The notes under the pieces were generated by a model. It ran no database searches and was not told where the DNA came from. It saw only the letters and a program-made list of their open reading frames with translations. The position numbers and the translations under genes are program-made. 41,410 nucleotides of DNA, from the NCBI GenBank assembly GCA_964618555.1, contig CAZUBF010000012.1, positions 1-41,410 of the forward strand, read 5' to 3'. Positions 15,910-24,149 of the stretch are shown here, piece after piece. This DNA comes from Calidifontimicrobium sp964618555 (GTDB lineage: Bacteria; Pseudomonadota; Gammaproteobacteria; Burkholderiales; Burkholderiaceae_C). Every line of letters starts with the position of its first letter. The first letter of the stretch is position 1.

Positions 15910-17315
15910 GCGCGCCGGGCGGCGCCTCGGCGCCGCGCGGCTGGGCCGCCAGCGTGCGGCGCATCGCGCCGCTGGCCTGGCCGGTGTTCGTCGGCCAGGT
16001 CGCGGTGCTGGCGTTCAGCACCGTCGACACGGTGCTCGTCGCGCGCTATGCCGCCGCGCAGGGCGCCGCCGACGACCTCGCGGCGCTCGCGGTCGGCGCG
16101 GCGGCGTACATCACGGTGTTCGTCGGCATGATGGGGCTGGTGCTGGCGGTCGGGCCGATCGCCGGACAGCTGTTCGGCGCGCGCCGCCACGCCGCGGCCG
16201 GCGAGCAGTTGCACCAGGCAGCGTGGCTGGCGCTGGGCGGCGCGCTGCTCGGCGGCGCGGCGCTGGCGTTCCCGCAGCCGTTCCTCGCGGTGGCGCAGGC
16301 CGGACCCGAAGTCGCGGCCAAGGTGCGCGGCTACACGCTGGGCCTGGCCGCGGCGCTGCCGGCGGCGCTGCTGTTCACCGCCTACCGCGGCTTCAACATC
16401 GCGGTGTCGCGCCCGAAGGCGGTGATGGCGCTGCAGCTGGCCGGGCTGGCGCTGAAGCTGCCGCTGTCGGCGGCGCTGGTGTTCGGCGCCGGGCCGCTGC
16501 CTGCGCTGGGCGTGGTCGGCTGCGGCATCGCCACGGCGGTGGCGATGTGGCTGCAGGTGCTCGCCGCCTGGGCCGTGCTGCGACGCGACCGCTTCTACGC
16601 GCCGTTCGCGCTGTGGGGCCGCGGGCTGCACCCGCCGAGCCGCGCCGCGCTGGGCGCGCTGCTGCGCCTGGGCGTGCCGATGGGTCTGGCCACGCTGATC
16701 GAGGTCACCGGCTTCTCGTTCATGGCGCTGTTCATCTCGCGCCTGGGCACCACGCCGGTGGCCGGGCACCAGATCGCGGTCAACCTGATGGCGCTGCTGT
16801 TCATGATGCCGCTGGCCATCGCGCAGGCGGCGAGCACGCTGGTGGCGCAGCGCATCGGCGCCGGCGACGTCGGCGACGCGCGCCGCCTGGGCTGGCACGG
16901 GCTCGAGCTGGGCATCGGCATGGCCGCGCTGATGGGCGGCGCGGTGTTCGCGTTGCGCGAGCCGATCGTGCGCGTCTACACCGGCGACGCCGCAGTGGTC
17001 GCCGCGGCACTGCCGCTGCTGCGCTGGGCGGCGCTGTTCCACATCGCCGACGCGGCGCAGATCATCGCCGCGTTCGTGCTGCGCGCGTGGCGCATCGCGA
17101 CGCTGCCGCTGGCGATCTACGTGGTGGCGCTGTGGGGCGTCGGGCTGGGCGGCGGCTACGCACTGGTCACGCACGGCCAGGCGCTGCTGCCGGCGTCGCT
17201 GCGCGGCGCCAGCGGCTACTGGGCCGCGTGCACGCTGGGGCTGGTGCTGGCCGCCACCGCGCTGAGCGCGCTGCTGGCGGCGGTGCTGCGCAGGCAGCGG
17301 CGGCGCCCGCATTGA
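15906..17315 (+). CDS. norM: MATE-family multidrug efflux transporter (NorM-like)
   Basis: A 469-residue inner-membrane antiporter of the MATE family, which exports cationic drugs with Na+ or H+. Twelve hydrophobic helices are arranged as two related halves. Typical motifs are PLAWPVFVGQVAVLAFSTVDTVLVARY in helix 1, GPIAGQLFGARRHAAAGEQLHQAAW after helix 3 and its counterpart STLVAQRIGAGDVGDARR in the second half. The TTG start at 15906 overlaps the previous stop in TTGA fashion, implying coupling; GTG 15954 is an alternative that would still keep helix 1. Most Burkholderiales MATE proteins start near this point. Substrate and coupling ion are not visible from the sequence. Confidence 0.93.
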   Translation: MSAPGGASAPRGWAASVRRIAPLAWPVFVGQVAVLAFSTVDTVLVARYAAAQGAADDLAALAVGAAAYITVFVGMMGLVLAVGPIAGQLFGARRHAAAGEQLHQAAWLALGGALLGGAALAFPQPFLAVAQAGPEVAAKVRGYTLGLAAALPAALLFTAYRGFNIAVSRPKAVMALQLAGLALKLPLSAALVFGAGPLPALGVVGCGIATAVAMWLQVLAAWAVLRRDRFYAPFALWGRGLHPPSRAALGALLRLGVPMGLATLIEVTGFSFMALFISRLGTTPVAGHQIAVNLMALLFMMPLAIAQAASTLVAQRIGAGDVGDARRLGWHGLELGIGMAALMGGAVFALREPIVRVYTGDAAVVAAALPLLRWAALFHIADAAQIIAAFVLRAWRIATLPLAIYVVALWGVGLGGGYALVTHGQALLPASLRGASGYWAACTLGLVLAATALSALLAAVLRRQRRRPH

Positions 17316-17367
17316 CCTCTTCGCGCTGGCTCGGATTCTGAGCCACCGGCATGGCACGATCGCACCC

Positions 17368-17520
17368 ATGCATGCCGAAGCGGCGATCGCCCACCATCCC
17401 GATCACGGGCTTGTCGACCATCTGCGAGCCGTGGCCACTCTCGCCGGTCAGCACGCACCGCCGCCGCTGACCGAGTTGGGCTCGCTCGCCGGCTGCTGGC
17501 ACGACCCGGGGAAATTCAGG
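17368..17520 (+). pseudogene. Cas3-type HD-domain remnant (CRISPR-associated)
   Basis: A 51-codon stretch whose translation resembles the start of the Cas3 HD nuclease: HHPDHGLVDHLRAVATLAGQHA, then LAGCWHDPGKFR. The HD dyad and the spacing from VDHLRAVA fit the family pattern (HLVDHL...AGLWHDLGKYR). Similarity stops at a run of eight C near 17525, and the reading frame then has no further Cas3 features. No other cas gene or repeat array is in the window. It is probably a decayed fragment from a lost or relocated system. A different HD-domain phosphohydrolase cannot be excluded with so short a piece. Confidence 0.5.
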
Positions 17521-17788
17521 TGCGCGCCCCCCCACGGGACGCACGCTGGGGCGTCCTCGCGGCGCGGGCATGCACCGCCCTCGAGCGTCCCTGCGATGGT
17601 CGACCCGGAACGAACCTCGAAGTCATCGGTGCGAACGCCCGGCATGACGCCGAAGGGGGACGGCCCTTGCCGGCGGGCCGCGACCCGGGAACCGGCACAT
17701 TGCGGCACAGCGGCACTCGACGCGCCGACGCCAGGCGGTCGCGGGCACTGCGGGTGCCCTTGCACACTCCCCGTCCGAGGGGCCCGAC
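17521..17788. other. Non-coding region after the HD remnant
   Basis: 268 bases with no gene I can support. It contains a C-run (around 17525), GC-rich inverted segments and no clear promoter. Together with the remnant it looks like eroded sequence between the MATE gene and the convergent winged-helix regulator. Confidence 0.5.
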
Positions 17789-19495
17789 TCACGGCAGACC
17801 GAGCTCGTGCGCCGTGACGATGATGCGCTCGAGCCCGGCCTTGAACCTCGGGTCGGCACTCGACGCCTCCATGTCGTCGACGATCAGCCACCCGCGCACG
17901 ATGCGTTGCGCGTTCCAGGTGGGGTGCTTCGCATGGAACTCCTCGAACGCCTTCTTCGCTTCGGCGGCCTGCCCGTCGCGGGCCAGCGCCACGGCGACGA
18001 GCAGCGCGTAGAAGGGCACGCCGGCGCTCGCCGTCGTCGGCACGCGCGCACGTTCGACCGCCGCCTTGTAGTCGCCGCGCATGAACTCGCCCATGCCGAT
18101 GAGCCCGTTCCAGATCGGCGTGCGCGACTCGTTCGGGCTGATCCGGATCGCCCGCTCGCACGCCGGAATCGACTCGTCGAAGCGGCCGAGCCGCAGCAGC
18201 GACGAACAGCGGTGGTGATGCGAGGTCGGGTCGTTCGGGAAGTTGCGCACCAGTTCCTCGGCGTTCGCGAGCTGCCCGGCCCAGTCGCCGCTGCTCAGCA
18301 GGTAGCTGCCGCGGGCCAGCAGTGTCGTGTGCGCGTGCGGGTCGATCGCCTCGACCCGTTCGAGCGCCTGCCTCGACAGTCGCATCGACGCCGCCGGATC
18401 CTTCGCCCAGGAAAAGCTCACGTCCATGCTGTGCGTGATGCTCAATCCCGCCAGGCCGCGGATCGACTTCGGGTCCCGCGCCACGGCCTGCTCGAAGTAC
18501 TGCCGCGCCTGTGCGAAGTTCTCCGGGCTGATGCCCTTCAGGTGCACCGAGAAGCCGCGCATCGCCAGGTCGTCGGCGTCGGCCTGCGCCGCGTCGAGCC
18601 GCCGACCGCCGTCGGTGACGATGTCGCCGAGTTCGATCAGCAGCGCCTTGGCGACGCCGCCGGCGATGTCGCCGATCGATCCGGGCAGCTCGGCACGGTC
18701 GATGTCGAACGGCTGGGTCCAGACCACCCGCCCGCTCGTCGTCTCGACCATCTCGACCGCGATGCGCACGCGATCGCCTTGGCGCCGTACGCGACCGGTG
18801 AGCACGTGTGCGACACCGAGTTCGTCGCCGACCGCGCGCGGGTCGGCGAACTGGCCCTTGTAGCGCTGCATCGTGCCGCGGCCGATCACCTTCATCCCCA
18901 TCCTCCAGCGCGCGACCATGGTGTGCACGTCGGCAGTGATCGCATCGACGAACCAGGCGTCGGCGGCAGACGGGTCCTCGGACTCGAACGGCAGGATCGC
19001 GAGTGAACGTTGCGGCACCGCCGCGTCGCGCTGCCACAGGCCGACGACAGCGGCGGCGAGAACCAGCGCCAGCGCGGCAAGCGCGGCGGCCCAGGCGCGC
19101 CGGCGGGGCGCCGCGGGCGGGGCCGACGCCACCGCGCCCGCGCCGGGCGACGCCCACGCCGTCGCAGCCGCGTCGAGCAGGTAGCCGCGCCGCGGTACGG
19201 TGCGCAGCAGCACGTGCGCTTCGTCGCCGAGCACGCGCCGGATGTCGCCAACCGCCTGCACGATCGAGTCCTCGGTGACGATCACGTCACCCCACACGCG
19301 GCGCTGCAGTTCCTCCCTGCCGACCACCTGGCCGGCACGCTCGCCGAGCACGAGCAGCAGCTTGAGCGCCTGCGCGCGCAACGCCACGGGTCGGCCCTGT
19401 GCGTCGAGCAGGTCGCCGCGCCCCAGGTCGAGCACGCACTCACCGAGGGCGAGCCGCGGCCCCGCCGCCAGTTCGGGAGCAGGCTCTCGCCGCAT
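17789..19495 (-). CDS. Membrane-anchored winged-helix regulator with TolB-like and TPR domains
   Basis: A 568-residue one-component regulator. Residues 15-108 form an OmpR/CadC-type winged helix (LRAQALKLLLVLGERAGQVVGREEL, TEDSIVQAVGDIRRVLGD, LLRTVPRRGYLLD). One transmembrane helix follows at about 134-154. The outside part starts with an AILPFES region of about 100 residues, as in adenylate-cyclase-associated/TolB-N-like domains (VLTGRVRRQGDRVRIAVEMVETTSGRVVW), then TPR-like helical repeats to the end (ARQYFEQAVARDP, ACERAIRISPNES). ATG 19495 follows GGGAGG. It is divergent from the DUF4242 gene, and three TTCGG repeats at 11-base spacing lie between them. It is a paralogue of the regulator at 38299-40023. 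The CadC-like design suggests direct DNA binding from the membrane. Confidence 0.9.
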   Translation of the reverse strand: MRREPAPELAAGPRLALGECVLDLGRGDLLDAQGRPVALRAQALKLLLVLGERAGQVVGREELQRRVWGDVIVTEDSIVQAVGDIRRVLGDEAHVLLRTVPRRGYLLDAAATAWASPGAGAVASAPPAAPRRRAWAAALAALALVLAAAVVGLWQRDAAVPQRSLAILPFESEDPSAADAWFVDAITADVHTMVARWRMGMKVIGRGTMQRYKGQFADPRAVGDELGVAHVLTGRVRRQGDRVRIAVEMVETTSGRVVWTQPFDIDRAELPGSIGDIAGGVAKALLIELGDIVTDGGRRLDAAQADADDLAMRGFSVHLKGISPENFAQARQYFEQAVARDPKSIRGLAGLSITHSMDVSFSWAKDPAASMRLSRQALERVEAIDPHAHTTLLARGSYLLSSGDWAGQLANAEELVRNFPNDPTSHHHRCSSLLRLGRFDESIPACERAIRISPNESRTPIWNGLIGMGEFMRGDYKAAVERARVPTTASAGVPFYALLVAVALARDGQAAEAKKAFEEFHAKHPTWNAQRIVRGWLIVDDMEASSADPRFKAGLERIIVTAHELGLP

Positions 19496-19539
19496 TGCGA
19501 ACCTCCCGCATGCACTGTACGCCTCCCCGGCGGCGTTTT

Positions 19540-19566
19540 TTCGGCTCGATTTCGGAGTTCGTTCGG
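19540..19566 (+). promoter_or_regulatory. Three TTCGG direct repeats at 11-bp spacing
   Basis: TTCGG starts at 19540, 19551 and 19562, exactly one helical turn apart, between the winged-helix regulator and the DUF4242 gene. OmpR/CadC-type winged helices bind head-to-tail direct repeats of this spacing. They read toward DUF4242. The analogous site at 38257-38281 serves the paralogous regulator. Confidence 0.55.
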
Positions 19567-19643
19567 CCTCCGGGCGGCGCGCTCGCCGAAGCTGTGTCCG
19601 AGACCGCACCGTCCCGGTGGGGTCGATTCGCGAAGGACCGACG

Positions 19644-20018
19644 ATGAACCGCTATGCCCTGTCCTGCGTGCCGCTGATGCTGGCGGCGATCGCTTCACCC
19701 GCCCAGGCCGACGCCTGGTGGCTCGAAACCGACGCGGCCCCGCCGCCGCAGCGCTTCCTGGTCGAACGTGTGATCCCCGGCGTCAGCAAGACGTCGCCGG
19801 CCGACTTCCGCGCCAGCGCCGCGAAGTCGAACGCCGTGCTGCGCGACCTCGGCCCCGACATCCAATGGGTGACGAGCTATGTCGCCGGTGACAAGATCTA
19901 CTGCGTCTATCAGGCGTCGAGCGAGTCGCTGATCCGCGAGCACGCCAAGCGGTCCGGGTTTCCGGCCGACAAGATCACCCCCATCGTCGCCGTGCTCGAC
20001 CCGACGACTGCGCGCTGA
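19644..20018 (+). CDS. Exported DUF4242 family protein
   Basis: A 124-residue protein with a signal peptide (MNRYALSCVPLMLAAIASPAQA, cleavage near 22) and one DUF4242 domain: RFLVERVIPGVSKTSPADF, LRDLGPDIQWVTSYVAGDKIYCVYQASSESLIREHAKRSGFPADKI. The family is a small ferredoxin-like fold often annotated as nickel-binding protein; the function is not established. The export signal is unusual in that many members are cytoplasmic. It is divergent from the winged-helix/TPR regulator with a repeat operator between them, so the regulator probably controls it. The start ATG 19644 is preceded by AAGGACC. No partner gene follows; the next gene is convergent and far away. Confidence 0.85.
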   Translation: MNRYALSCVPLMLAAIASPAQADAWWLETDAAPPPQRFLVERVIPGVSKTSPADFRASAAKSNAVLRDLGPDIQWVTSYVAGDKIYCVYQASSESLIREHAKRSGFPADKITPIVAVLDPTTAR

Positions 20019-20325
20019 CGCCGACGCCGCATCCGCCTGAGGACCGACGACGATCGATCGGCGGAGGGGGTCATGACGTCGTTCGTGGTCGAGTCACGGG
20101 CGCTGGCCGTGGCCGGCCCTCGCCCGCGGTCGCCCGCGGTCGCCCGGATTCACGCACGCCGCCGCTGCAGGCCGCGGCCGTACCCGGCCTGATGAGGCGT
20201 GCGGTCGGGTACCACGGGCGACTGGGCGTCGGCACCGGACGCGCATCGGGGCGACGCTGGCGCCGGCCTGCACGTGACCGCACGAAACGCGCCGCGCGGC
20301 GGCACGACGCAGACCGGCGTGCGCG
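20019..20325. other. Intergenic region with a short tandem repeat
   Basis: Holds TCGCCCGCGG repeated 2.8 times at 20120-20147. A 39-codon open frame (20073-20192) follows a GGAGGGGG ribosome-binding-like sequence, but its Arg/Pro-rich translation looks non-coding. Nothing else can be supported between the DUF4242 gene and the convergent cpxA-like gene. Confidence 0.5.
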
Positions 20326-21732
20326 TCAGTGCGCGGCCATCTCGGCGGGCAACGTCACCACGAAGCAGCTGCCGCCGCCGTCGCGCGGCTCGCAGCGCGC
20401 GCTGCCGCCGTGCGCCTGCGCGATCTGGCGCACCAGGCCCAGACCCAGCCCGACGCCGCCTTCGCGCTCGGCGTGGCCGGGCAGGCGGAAGAACGGCTCG
20501 AAGATGCGCTCGCGCAGCGCCTCGGGCACGCCGGGGCCGCGGTCGCACACGCGCAGCTCGACCGCGTCGCCCGCCGCGCGCCACGAGACGTCGGCGTCGT
20601 CGCCGCCGTAGCGGCGCGCGTTGTCCAGCAGGTTGCGCAGCGCGCGGCGCAGCAGCCGTTCGTCGCCGCGCACCGGCGGCGGCGCCGCGCCGGCGTCGTC
20701 GACGCGCGCGCCGGCGCGCGCCGCCTCCTCGACGACGAGCGCGCGCAGGTCCACCGGGTCGCGTGCCACCTCGAGCGAACGCGCGTCGAGCCGGCTGGCC
20801 AGCAGCACTTCCTCGACGAGCGCGTCGAGCTCGGCGATGTCGGTGTCGATCTCGCGCTGCAGGCGCTCGCGACGTTCGCCCTGCGCGGCGTCGAGCATCG
20901 CCAGCGCCATCTTCAGCCGCGCCAGCGGCGAGCGCAGCTCGTGGCTCGCATTGGCCAGCAGCGACTGGTTCGAACGCACCAGCGCCTCGATGCGCTCGGC
21001 GGCACGGTTGAAGCTGGCGGCCACCGCGGCGACCTCGTCGTGCCCGCCGACGTCGACGCGCTGGTCCAGCGCACCGGCGCCGAACCGCTCGACGCCGGCC
21101 TTCAGCGCCTCGAGCCGGCGCGTGAGCCGGCGCACCACCGGGTAGGCGCCGGCGGCGACGGCGACGAACAGCAGCGCCAGCACGAGCAGCAGCCCGGTGC
21201 CGCGCGCCCACGGCGGCGGCGCGAACCACGGCCGCGGCAGCGCGTCGGCGCCGCGGTGCGGCATCGCGCGCCAACCCGGCCCCGCGTCGTCGCCGGCGGC
21301 CATGCGCTCGCCGCGCTCGCCCCGGTCGGCACGGCTGCCGCGCGGCGCGCGCATCAGCCACAGCGTGCGCCCGTCGTCGAGGCGCATCGCCAGCGTGCGC
21401 GGCGGCGGCCCCGGGGGCGGATCGGCCTCGAGGTGCTCGAACAGCGGCGACGCGCCGACGCGCCGGCCGCCGGCGTCGTCGAGCGCCAGCGGCAGGCGCA
21501 GCCGCAGTCCCCACTCGCGCAGCGCCCGCGCCTGCTCGTCGCGCGGCGCGTCGGGGCCGGGCAGCGAGCGCTGGATCAGCTCGGCCCAGGCGGCCGAGCG
21601 GTCGGAGGCGATCGACTCGAAGCGGTCGCGCTCGCGTTCGATCTGGCGCTGGAACATCCACCCCGAGCCGAGCGCGAACAGCGCCAGCACCGCGACCACG
21701 GTCAGCCACACGCGCAGGTACAGCGAGCGCAC
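20326..21732 (-). CDS. cpxA: CpxA-like sensor histidine kinase
   Basis: A 468-residue inner-membrane sensor. Two transmembrane helices (about 8-28 and 180-200) bracket a periplasmic domain of about 150 residues rich in Asp/Arg/Pro. A HAMP linker (RRLTRRLEALKAGVERFGAG), HisKA with SHELRSPLARLKMALAML (His near 264) and HATPase (NLLDNARRYG, DRGPGVP, GVGLGLGLVRQIAQAHGG) follow. The start is GTG 21732, seven bases after the response regulator stop, with AAGG upstream, so translation is probably coupled. The gene order spy/cpxP-like, response regulator, kinase, with a GTAAA-N5-GTAAA site upstream, suggests an envelope stress system. The Cpx name is by operon logic; RstB or other OmpR-group kinases look similar. 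Confidence 0.88.
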   Translation of the reverse strand: MRSLYLRVWLTVVAVLALFALGSGWMFQRQIERERDRFESIASDRSAAWAELIQRSLPGPDAPRDEQARALREWGLRLRLPLALDDAGGRRVGASPLFEHLEADPPPGPPPRTLAMRLDDGRTLWLMRAPRGSRADRGERGERMAAGDDAGPGWRAMPHRGADALPRPWFAPPPWARGTGLLLVLALLFVAVAAGAYPVVRRLTRRLEALKAGVERFGAGALDQRVDVGGHDEVAAVAASFNRAAERIEALVRSNQSLLANASHELRSPLARLKMALAMLDAAQGERRERLQREIDTDIAELDALVEEVLLASRLDARSLEVARDPVDLRALVVEEAARAGARVDDAGAAPPPVRGDERLLRRALRNLLDNARRYGGDDADVSWRAAGDAVELRVCDRGPGVPEALRERIFEPFFRLPGHAEREGGVGLGLGLVRQIAQAHGGSARCEPRDGGGSCFVVTLPAEMAAH

Positions 21733-21739
21733 GGCCGGC

Positions 21740-22444
21740 TCAGCCTTCGTCCTGCCGGCGCGCGAACAGGTAGCCGGCGCCGCGCACCGTCAGCACGCGC
21801 CGCGGGTTCTTCGGGTCGTCCTCGATCGCGGCGCGGATGCGCGAGACGTGCACGTCGATCGAGCGGTCGAACGCGTCGACCGGGTGGCCCTTGAGCGCGT
21901 CCATGATCTGGTCGCGGGTCAGCACGCGCCCGGCGCTGCGCGCCAGCACCACCAGCAGGTCGAACTGGTGCGCGGTCAGGTCGCAGTCGCGGCCGTCGAG
22001 CCGCGCGCGGCGCTGGTCGATGTCGATCTCGAGGCGGCCGAAGCGCAGCACCTCGCCGGGGGCCTCGGGCGACGCGCGGCGCAGCAGCGCCTTCACGCGC
22101 GCCAGCAGTTCGCGCGGCTCGAAGGGCTTGGGCAGGTAGTCGTCGGCGCCGATCTCGAGCCCGACGATGCGGTCCGTCGGCTCGCCGCGCGCAGTGAGCA
22201 TGAGCAGCGGCAGGCGGCGCGTGCGCGCGTCGGCGCGCAGTTCGCGCGTGAGGTCGAGGCCGTCGCCGTCGGGCAGCATCAGATCGAGCACCAGCGCGTC
22301 GGGAAGCTCGCGCGCGAGCCGGCCGCGGCCCTCGGCCAGCGTGCCGGCCACGTCGACGTCGTAGCCGGCGGCGCGCAGGTAGTCGCCGACCATCGCCGCG
22401 AGGCGGTGGTCGTCGTCGATCAGCAGCAGGCGCGCGGCGGTCAT
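21740..22444 (-). CDS. cpxR: OmpR-family response regulator, CpxR-like
   Basis: A 234-residue regulator. The receiver domain has LLLIDDDHRL, phospho-acceptor Asp54 in ALVLDLMLPDGDG, LMLTARGE and Lys in PKPFEPREL. The winged helix (about 130-232) shows LTAHQFDLLVVLARSAGRVLTRDQIMDAL, VDAFDRSIDVHVSRIRAAIEDDPKNPRRVLTVRGAGYLF, very close to the CpxR/OmpR pattern. ATG 22444 fits the usual family start. It lies 57 bases after the Spy/CpxP-like gene and 7 bases before the kinase gene on the same strand, so all three are likely one operon. A CpxR-consensus site stands upstream of the first gene, consistent with autoregulation. Confidence 0.92.
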   Translation of the reverse strand: MTAARLLLIDDDHRLAAMVGDYLRAAGYDVDVAGTLAEGRGRLARELPDALVLDLMLPDGDGLDLTRELRADARTRRLPLLMLTARGEPTDRIVGLEIGADDYLPKPFEPRELLARVKALLRRASPEAPGEVLRFGRLEIDIDQRRARLDGRDCDLTAHQFDLLVVLARSAGRVLTRDQIMDALKGHPVDAFDRSIDVHVSRIRAAIEDDPKNPRRVLTVRGAGYLFARRQDEG

Positions 22445-22501
22445 CGGTGGGTCGGCAGCGGGCGGCGCGGCAGCATAAACCGGCCGCGCCGCCCCCACCG
22501 G

Positions 22502-23056
22502 TCACGAGCCGCGCTGGCCGTCGATCTGGCGCCGCTCCTGCCAGTGACGCTGCATCATCTCGCCGCGCCGCTGCATGCGCTCGACCAGCGACGCGCGCTG
22601 CTCGGGCGTGAGCACGCGGCCGACGTCGACCATCGCCTGCGCCATGCGGCGCGACACCTGGTCGTGGTGCTGCAGCATCTGCTGGCGCTGCGCCTCGACC
22701 GCCGCGGCGTCGATGTTCGGCTGCGCGAACAGCTTCAGGCCCTGCTCGCGCAGCGCGCGCCCGGCCTCGGACTGCTTCGCCAGGTCGGCACGCGCGGCGT
22801 CGACAATGGCGCGGATCTGCGTGCGCTGCTCGGCGCTCGCGTCGATGCGCTCGAGCATGTGCTCGATGCCGCGGCCGTGCAGCGGCATCGCCATCGGGGC
22901 GCCCATCGCCGTCGCCGCGGTCGCGCCATGCATGCGCTGCATGCGGTCGCCGTGCGCGTGCGCGCTGATCGCGGCGGCGCCGATCAGCGCCGCAGCCAGC
23001 GGCAGCGCGACGGCCAGCTTGAACTTGCGCGTGGGGGTGGGGGTGGGGGTCGTCAT
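22502..23056 (-). CDS. Periplasmic Spy/CpxP-like protein
   Basis: A 184-residue exported protein with an Arg/Lys-containing signal peptide (FKLAVALPLAAALIGAAAISAHA, cleavage near 33). The mature part is helical, Met/His-rich at its start (HGDRMQRMHGATAATAMGAPMAM) and contains one LTxxQ motif (VLTPEQRASLVERM) plus ASAEQRTQIRAIV, the mark of the CpxP/Spy/ZraP chaperone family. ATG 23056 has AAGGAG upstream. It is first in an operon with the response regulator and kinase and probably feeds back on the kinase, as CpxP does with CpxA. Codons 2-9 encode TTPTPTPT through a repeated hexamer. The Met/His-rich segment would suit metal binding, as in ZraP and copper-linked members; that is inference. 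Confidence 0.88.
   Translation of the reverse strand: MTTPTPTPTRKFKLAVALPLAAALIGAAAISAHAHGDRMQRMHGATAATAMGAPMAMPLHGRGIEHMLERIDASAEQRTQIRAIVDAARADLAKQSEAGRALREQGLKLFAQPNIDAAAVEAQRQQMLQHHDQVSRRMAQAMVDVGRVLTPEQRASLVERMQRRGEMMQRHWQERRQIDGQRGS
23031..23050. repeat. GTGGGG-type hexamer repeat within the signal-peptide coding start
   Basis: Three runs of five G separated by single T lie at 23031-23050, with another GGG shortly after. The repeat encodes the Thr-Pro dipeptides near the N terminus of the Spy/CpxP-like protein. Its unit is six bases, so copy changes would keep the frame. Confidence 0.6.
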
Positions 23057-23132
23057 CGCGGGCACTCCTTGAAGGTGATGATCCGAGGCCTCCAAGGATG
23101 CGCGCCGCGCTTGTCGCCGCGGCGAACCCGGG

Positions 23133-23147
23133 GTAAAGACGTGTAAA
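23133..23147 (+). promoter_or_regulatory. CpxR-type box GTAAA-N5-GTAAA
   Basis: GTAAA at 23133-23137, five bases, GTAAA at 23143-23147. This is an exact match to the enterobacterial CpxR consensus, placed 77 bases upstream of the Spy/CpxP-like start on the opposite strand orientation. The same AT-rich pair stands out in otherwise very GC-rich sequence. Confidence 0.6.
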
Positions 23148-23169
23148 GCCGCCGCGCGCGGCGCGACGC

Positions 23170-24099
23170 TCAGCCGGCGTCGACGATGCGCACCAGCGTG
23201 CGGCGCAGCGCGAAGTCGGCGTCGCTGCTGCGCAGCTCGAGGCGCAGCAGCACGCCGCTCTTGCGGTCGACGACCATCACGCCGTCGATCCGCGCGCCCA
23301 CCGGCGAGCCGACGACGTCGCCGAACAGCTCGATCACCGCGGCGTCGAACGCGCGCCCGAGGCCCGACTGCACGCCCAGCGCGATGACCTGGCCGCGCAC
23401 GCGCGCCGACGCGCCACCGGTGTGCAGCAGTTCGCCGCCGATCACGTCGCCCAGCGCCAGTTCGCTGGGCAGCAGGCGCATCCAGTACAGCAGGCCGCGG
23501 CCGAGGTGCGCCTCGTCGAGCGACGGCGCGGCGGCGAAGTTGCCGGCGGTGTCCTGCAGCCACGGCCCGGCGAGCGCACGGCCGCCGAGGTCGGCGGCGA
23601 ACTCGAGCTGGCTGCGCCGCAGCACCGACAGCGTCAGCGCCAGCTCCGACGCCGGCGCGCGCGGGTCGCGCCGCTCCTCGTAGACCAGGCGCTCGCCCAC
23701 CGCCAGCGGCAGCGCCGCGGCGCGCCGCGGGCTCATCTGCAGCGGCGGCTCGCCGCAGCGCGCCGCGGCCTCGCGCAGCGCGTCGTGCCGGCCCTTGAGC
23801 CGCGCGAGTTCGGCCGCGTCGGGGCCGTCGGGGCGCATCGCCAGCAGCGCCGGCCAGAACACCGTCAGGCCCAGGCTCAGTGCGATGACGTTGTTGCCGT
23901 ACTGCGCGTCGACCGCGTAGGCGACGTCAGCCGCGCGCTGCTGCACGCGGTCGATCTCGTCGAACATCGCGTCGCAGCGCCAGTGCGCGAAGGTGGCCGC
24001 GTCGACGCGCTCGGGCACGACCTGCGTCGATCGCGACGCGCAGGCGCCGAGCAGCAGCGCGGCGGCGATCAGCGCGACAGCCTGTTTCCCGAAGGCCAT
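23170..24099 (-). CDS. Predicted lipoprotein of unknown function
   Basis: A 309-residue protein with a signal peptide ending in the lipobox LLLGAC (Cys near 20). After it come two helical segments with CDAMFDEIDRVQQRAADVAYAVDAQYGNNVIALSLGLTVFWPALLAMRPDG, including a hydrophobic stretch, and LKGRHDALREAAARCG. The rest is beta-rich (GERLVYEERRD, VIGGELLHTGGASARVRGQVIAL, GVMVVDRKSGVLLRLEL), ending at FALRRTLVRIVDAG. The first half resembles lipoproteins that accompany metal or stress operons in Burkholderiales, but I do not recognise a named family. ATG 24099 is the first start that gives a signal peptide. It lies upstream of the Cpx-like operon on the same strand, with the CpxR-type box between. 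Confidence 0.8.
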   Translation of the reverse strand: MAFGKQAVALIAAALLLGACASRSTQVVPERVDAATFAHWRCDAMFDEIDRVQQRAADVAYAVDAQYGNNVIALSLGLTVFWPALLAMRPDGPDAAELARLKGRHDALREAAARCGEPPLQMSPRRAAALPLAVGERLVYEERRDPRAPASELALTLSVLRRSQLEFAADLGGRALAGPWLQDTAGNFAAAPSLDEAHLGRGLLYWMRLLPSELALGDVIGGELLHTGGASARVRGQVIALGVQSGLGRAFDAAVIELFGDVVGSPVGARIDGVMVVDRKSGVLLRLELRSSDADFALRRTLVRIVDAG

Positions 24100-24149
24100 G
24101 CGCGCATTGTGCCGTCTCGTGGCGGCGCGAGAGACGGGGTGGCGCAGGT

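Noticed and set aside
17316..17788. Possible CRISPR array next to the Cas3-like remnant
   Set aside because: No regularly spaced repeats are present.
20073..20192. 39-codon frame behind a GGAGGGGG sequence
   Set aside because: The translation is dominated by Arg, Pro and Ala from a tandem repeat and matches nothing recognisable.
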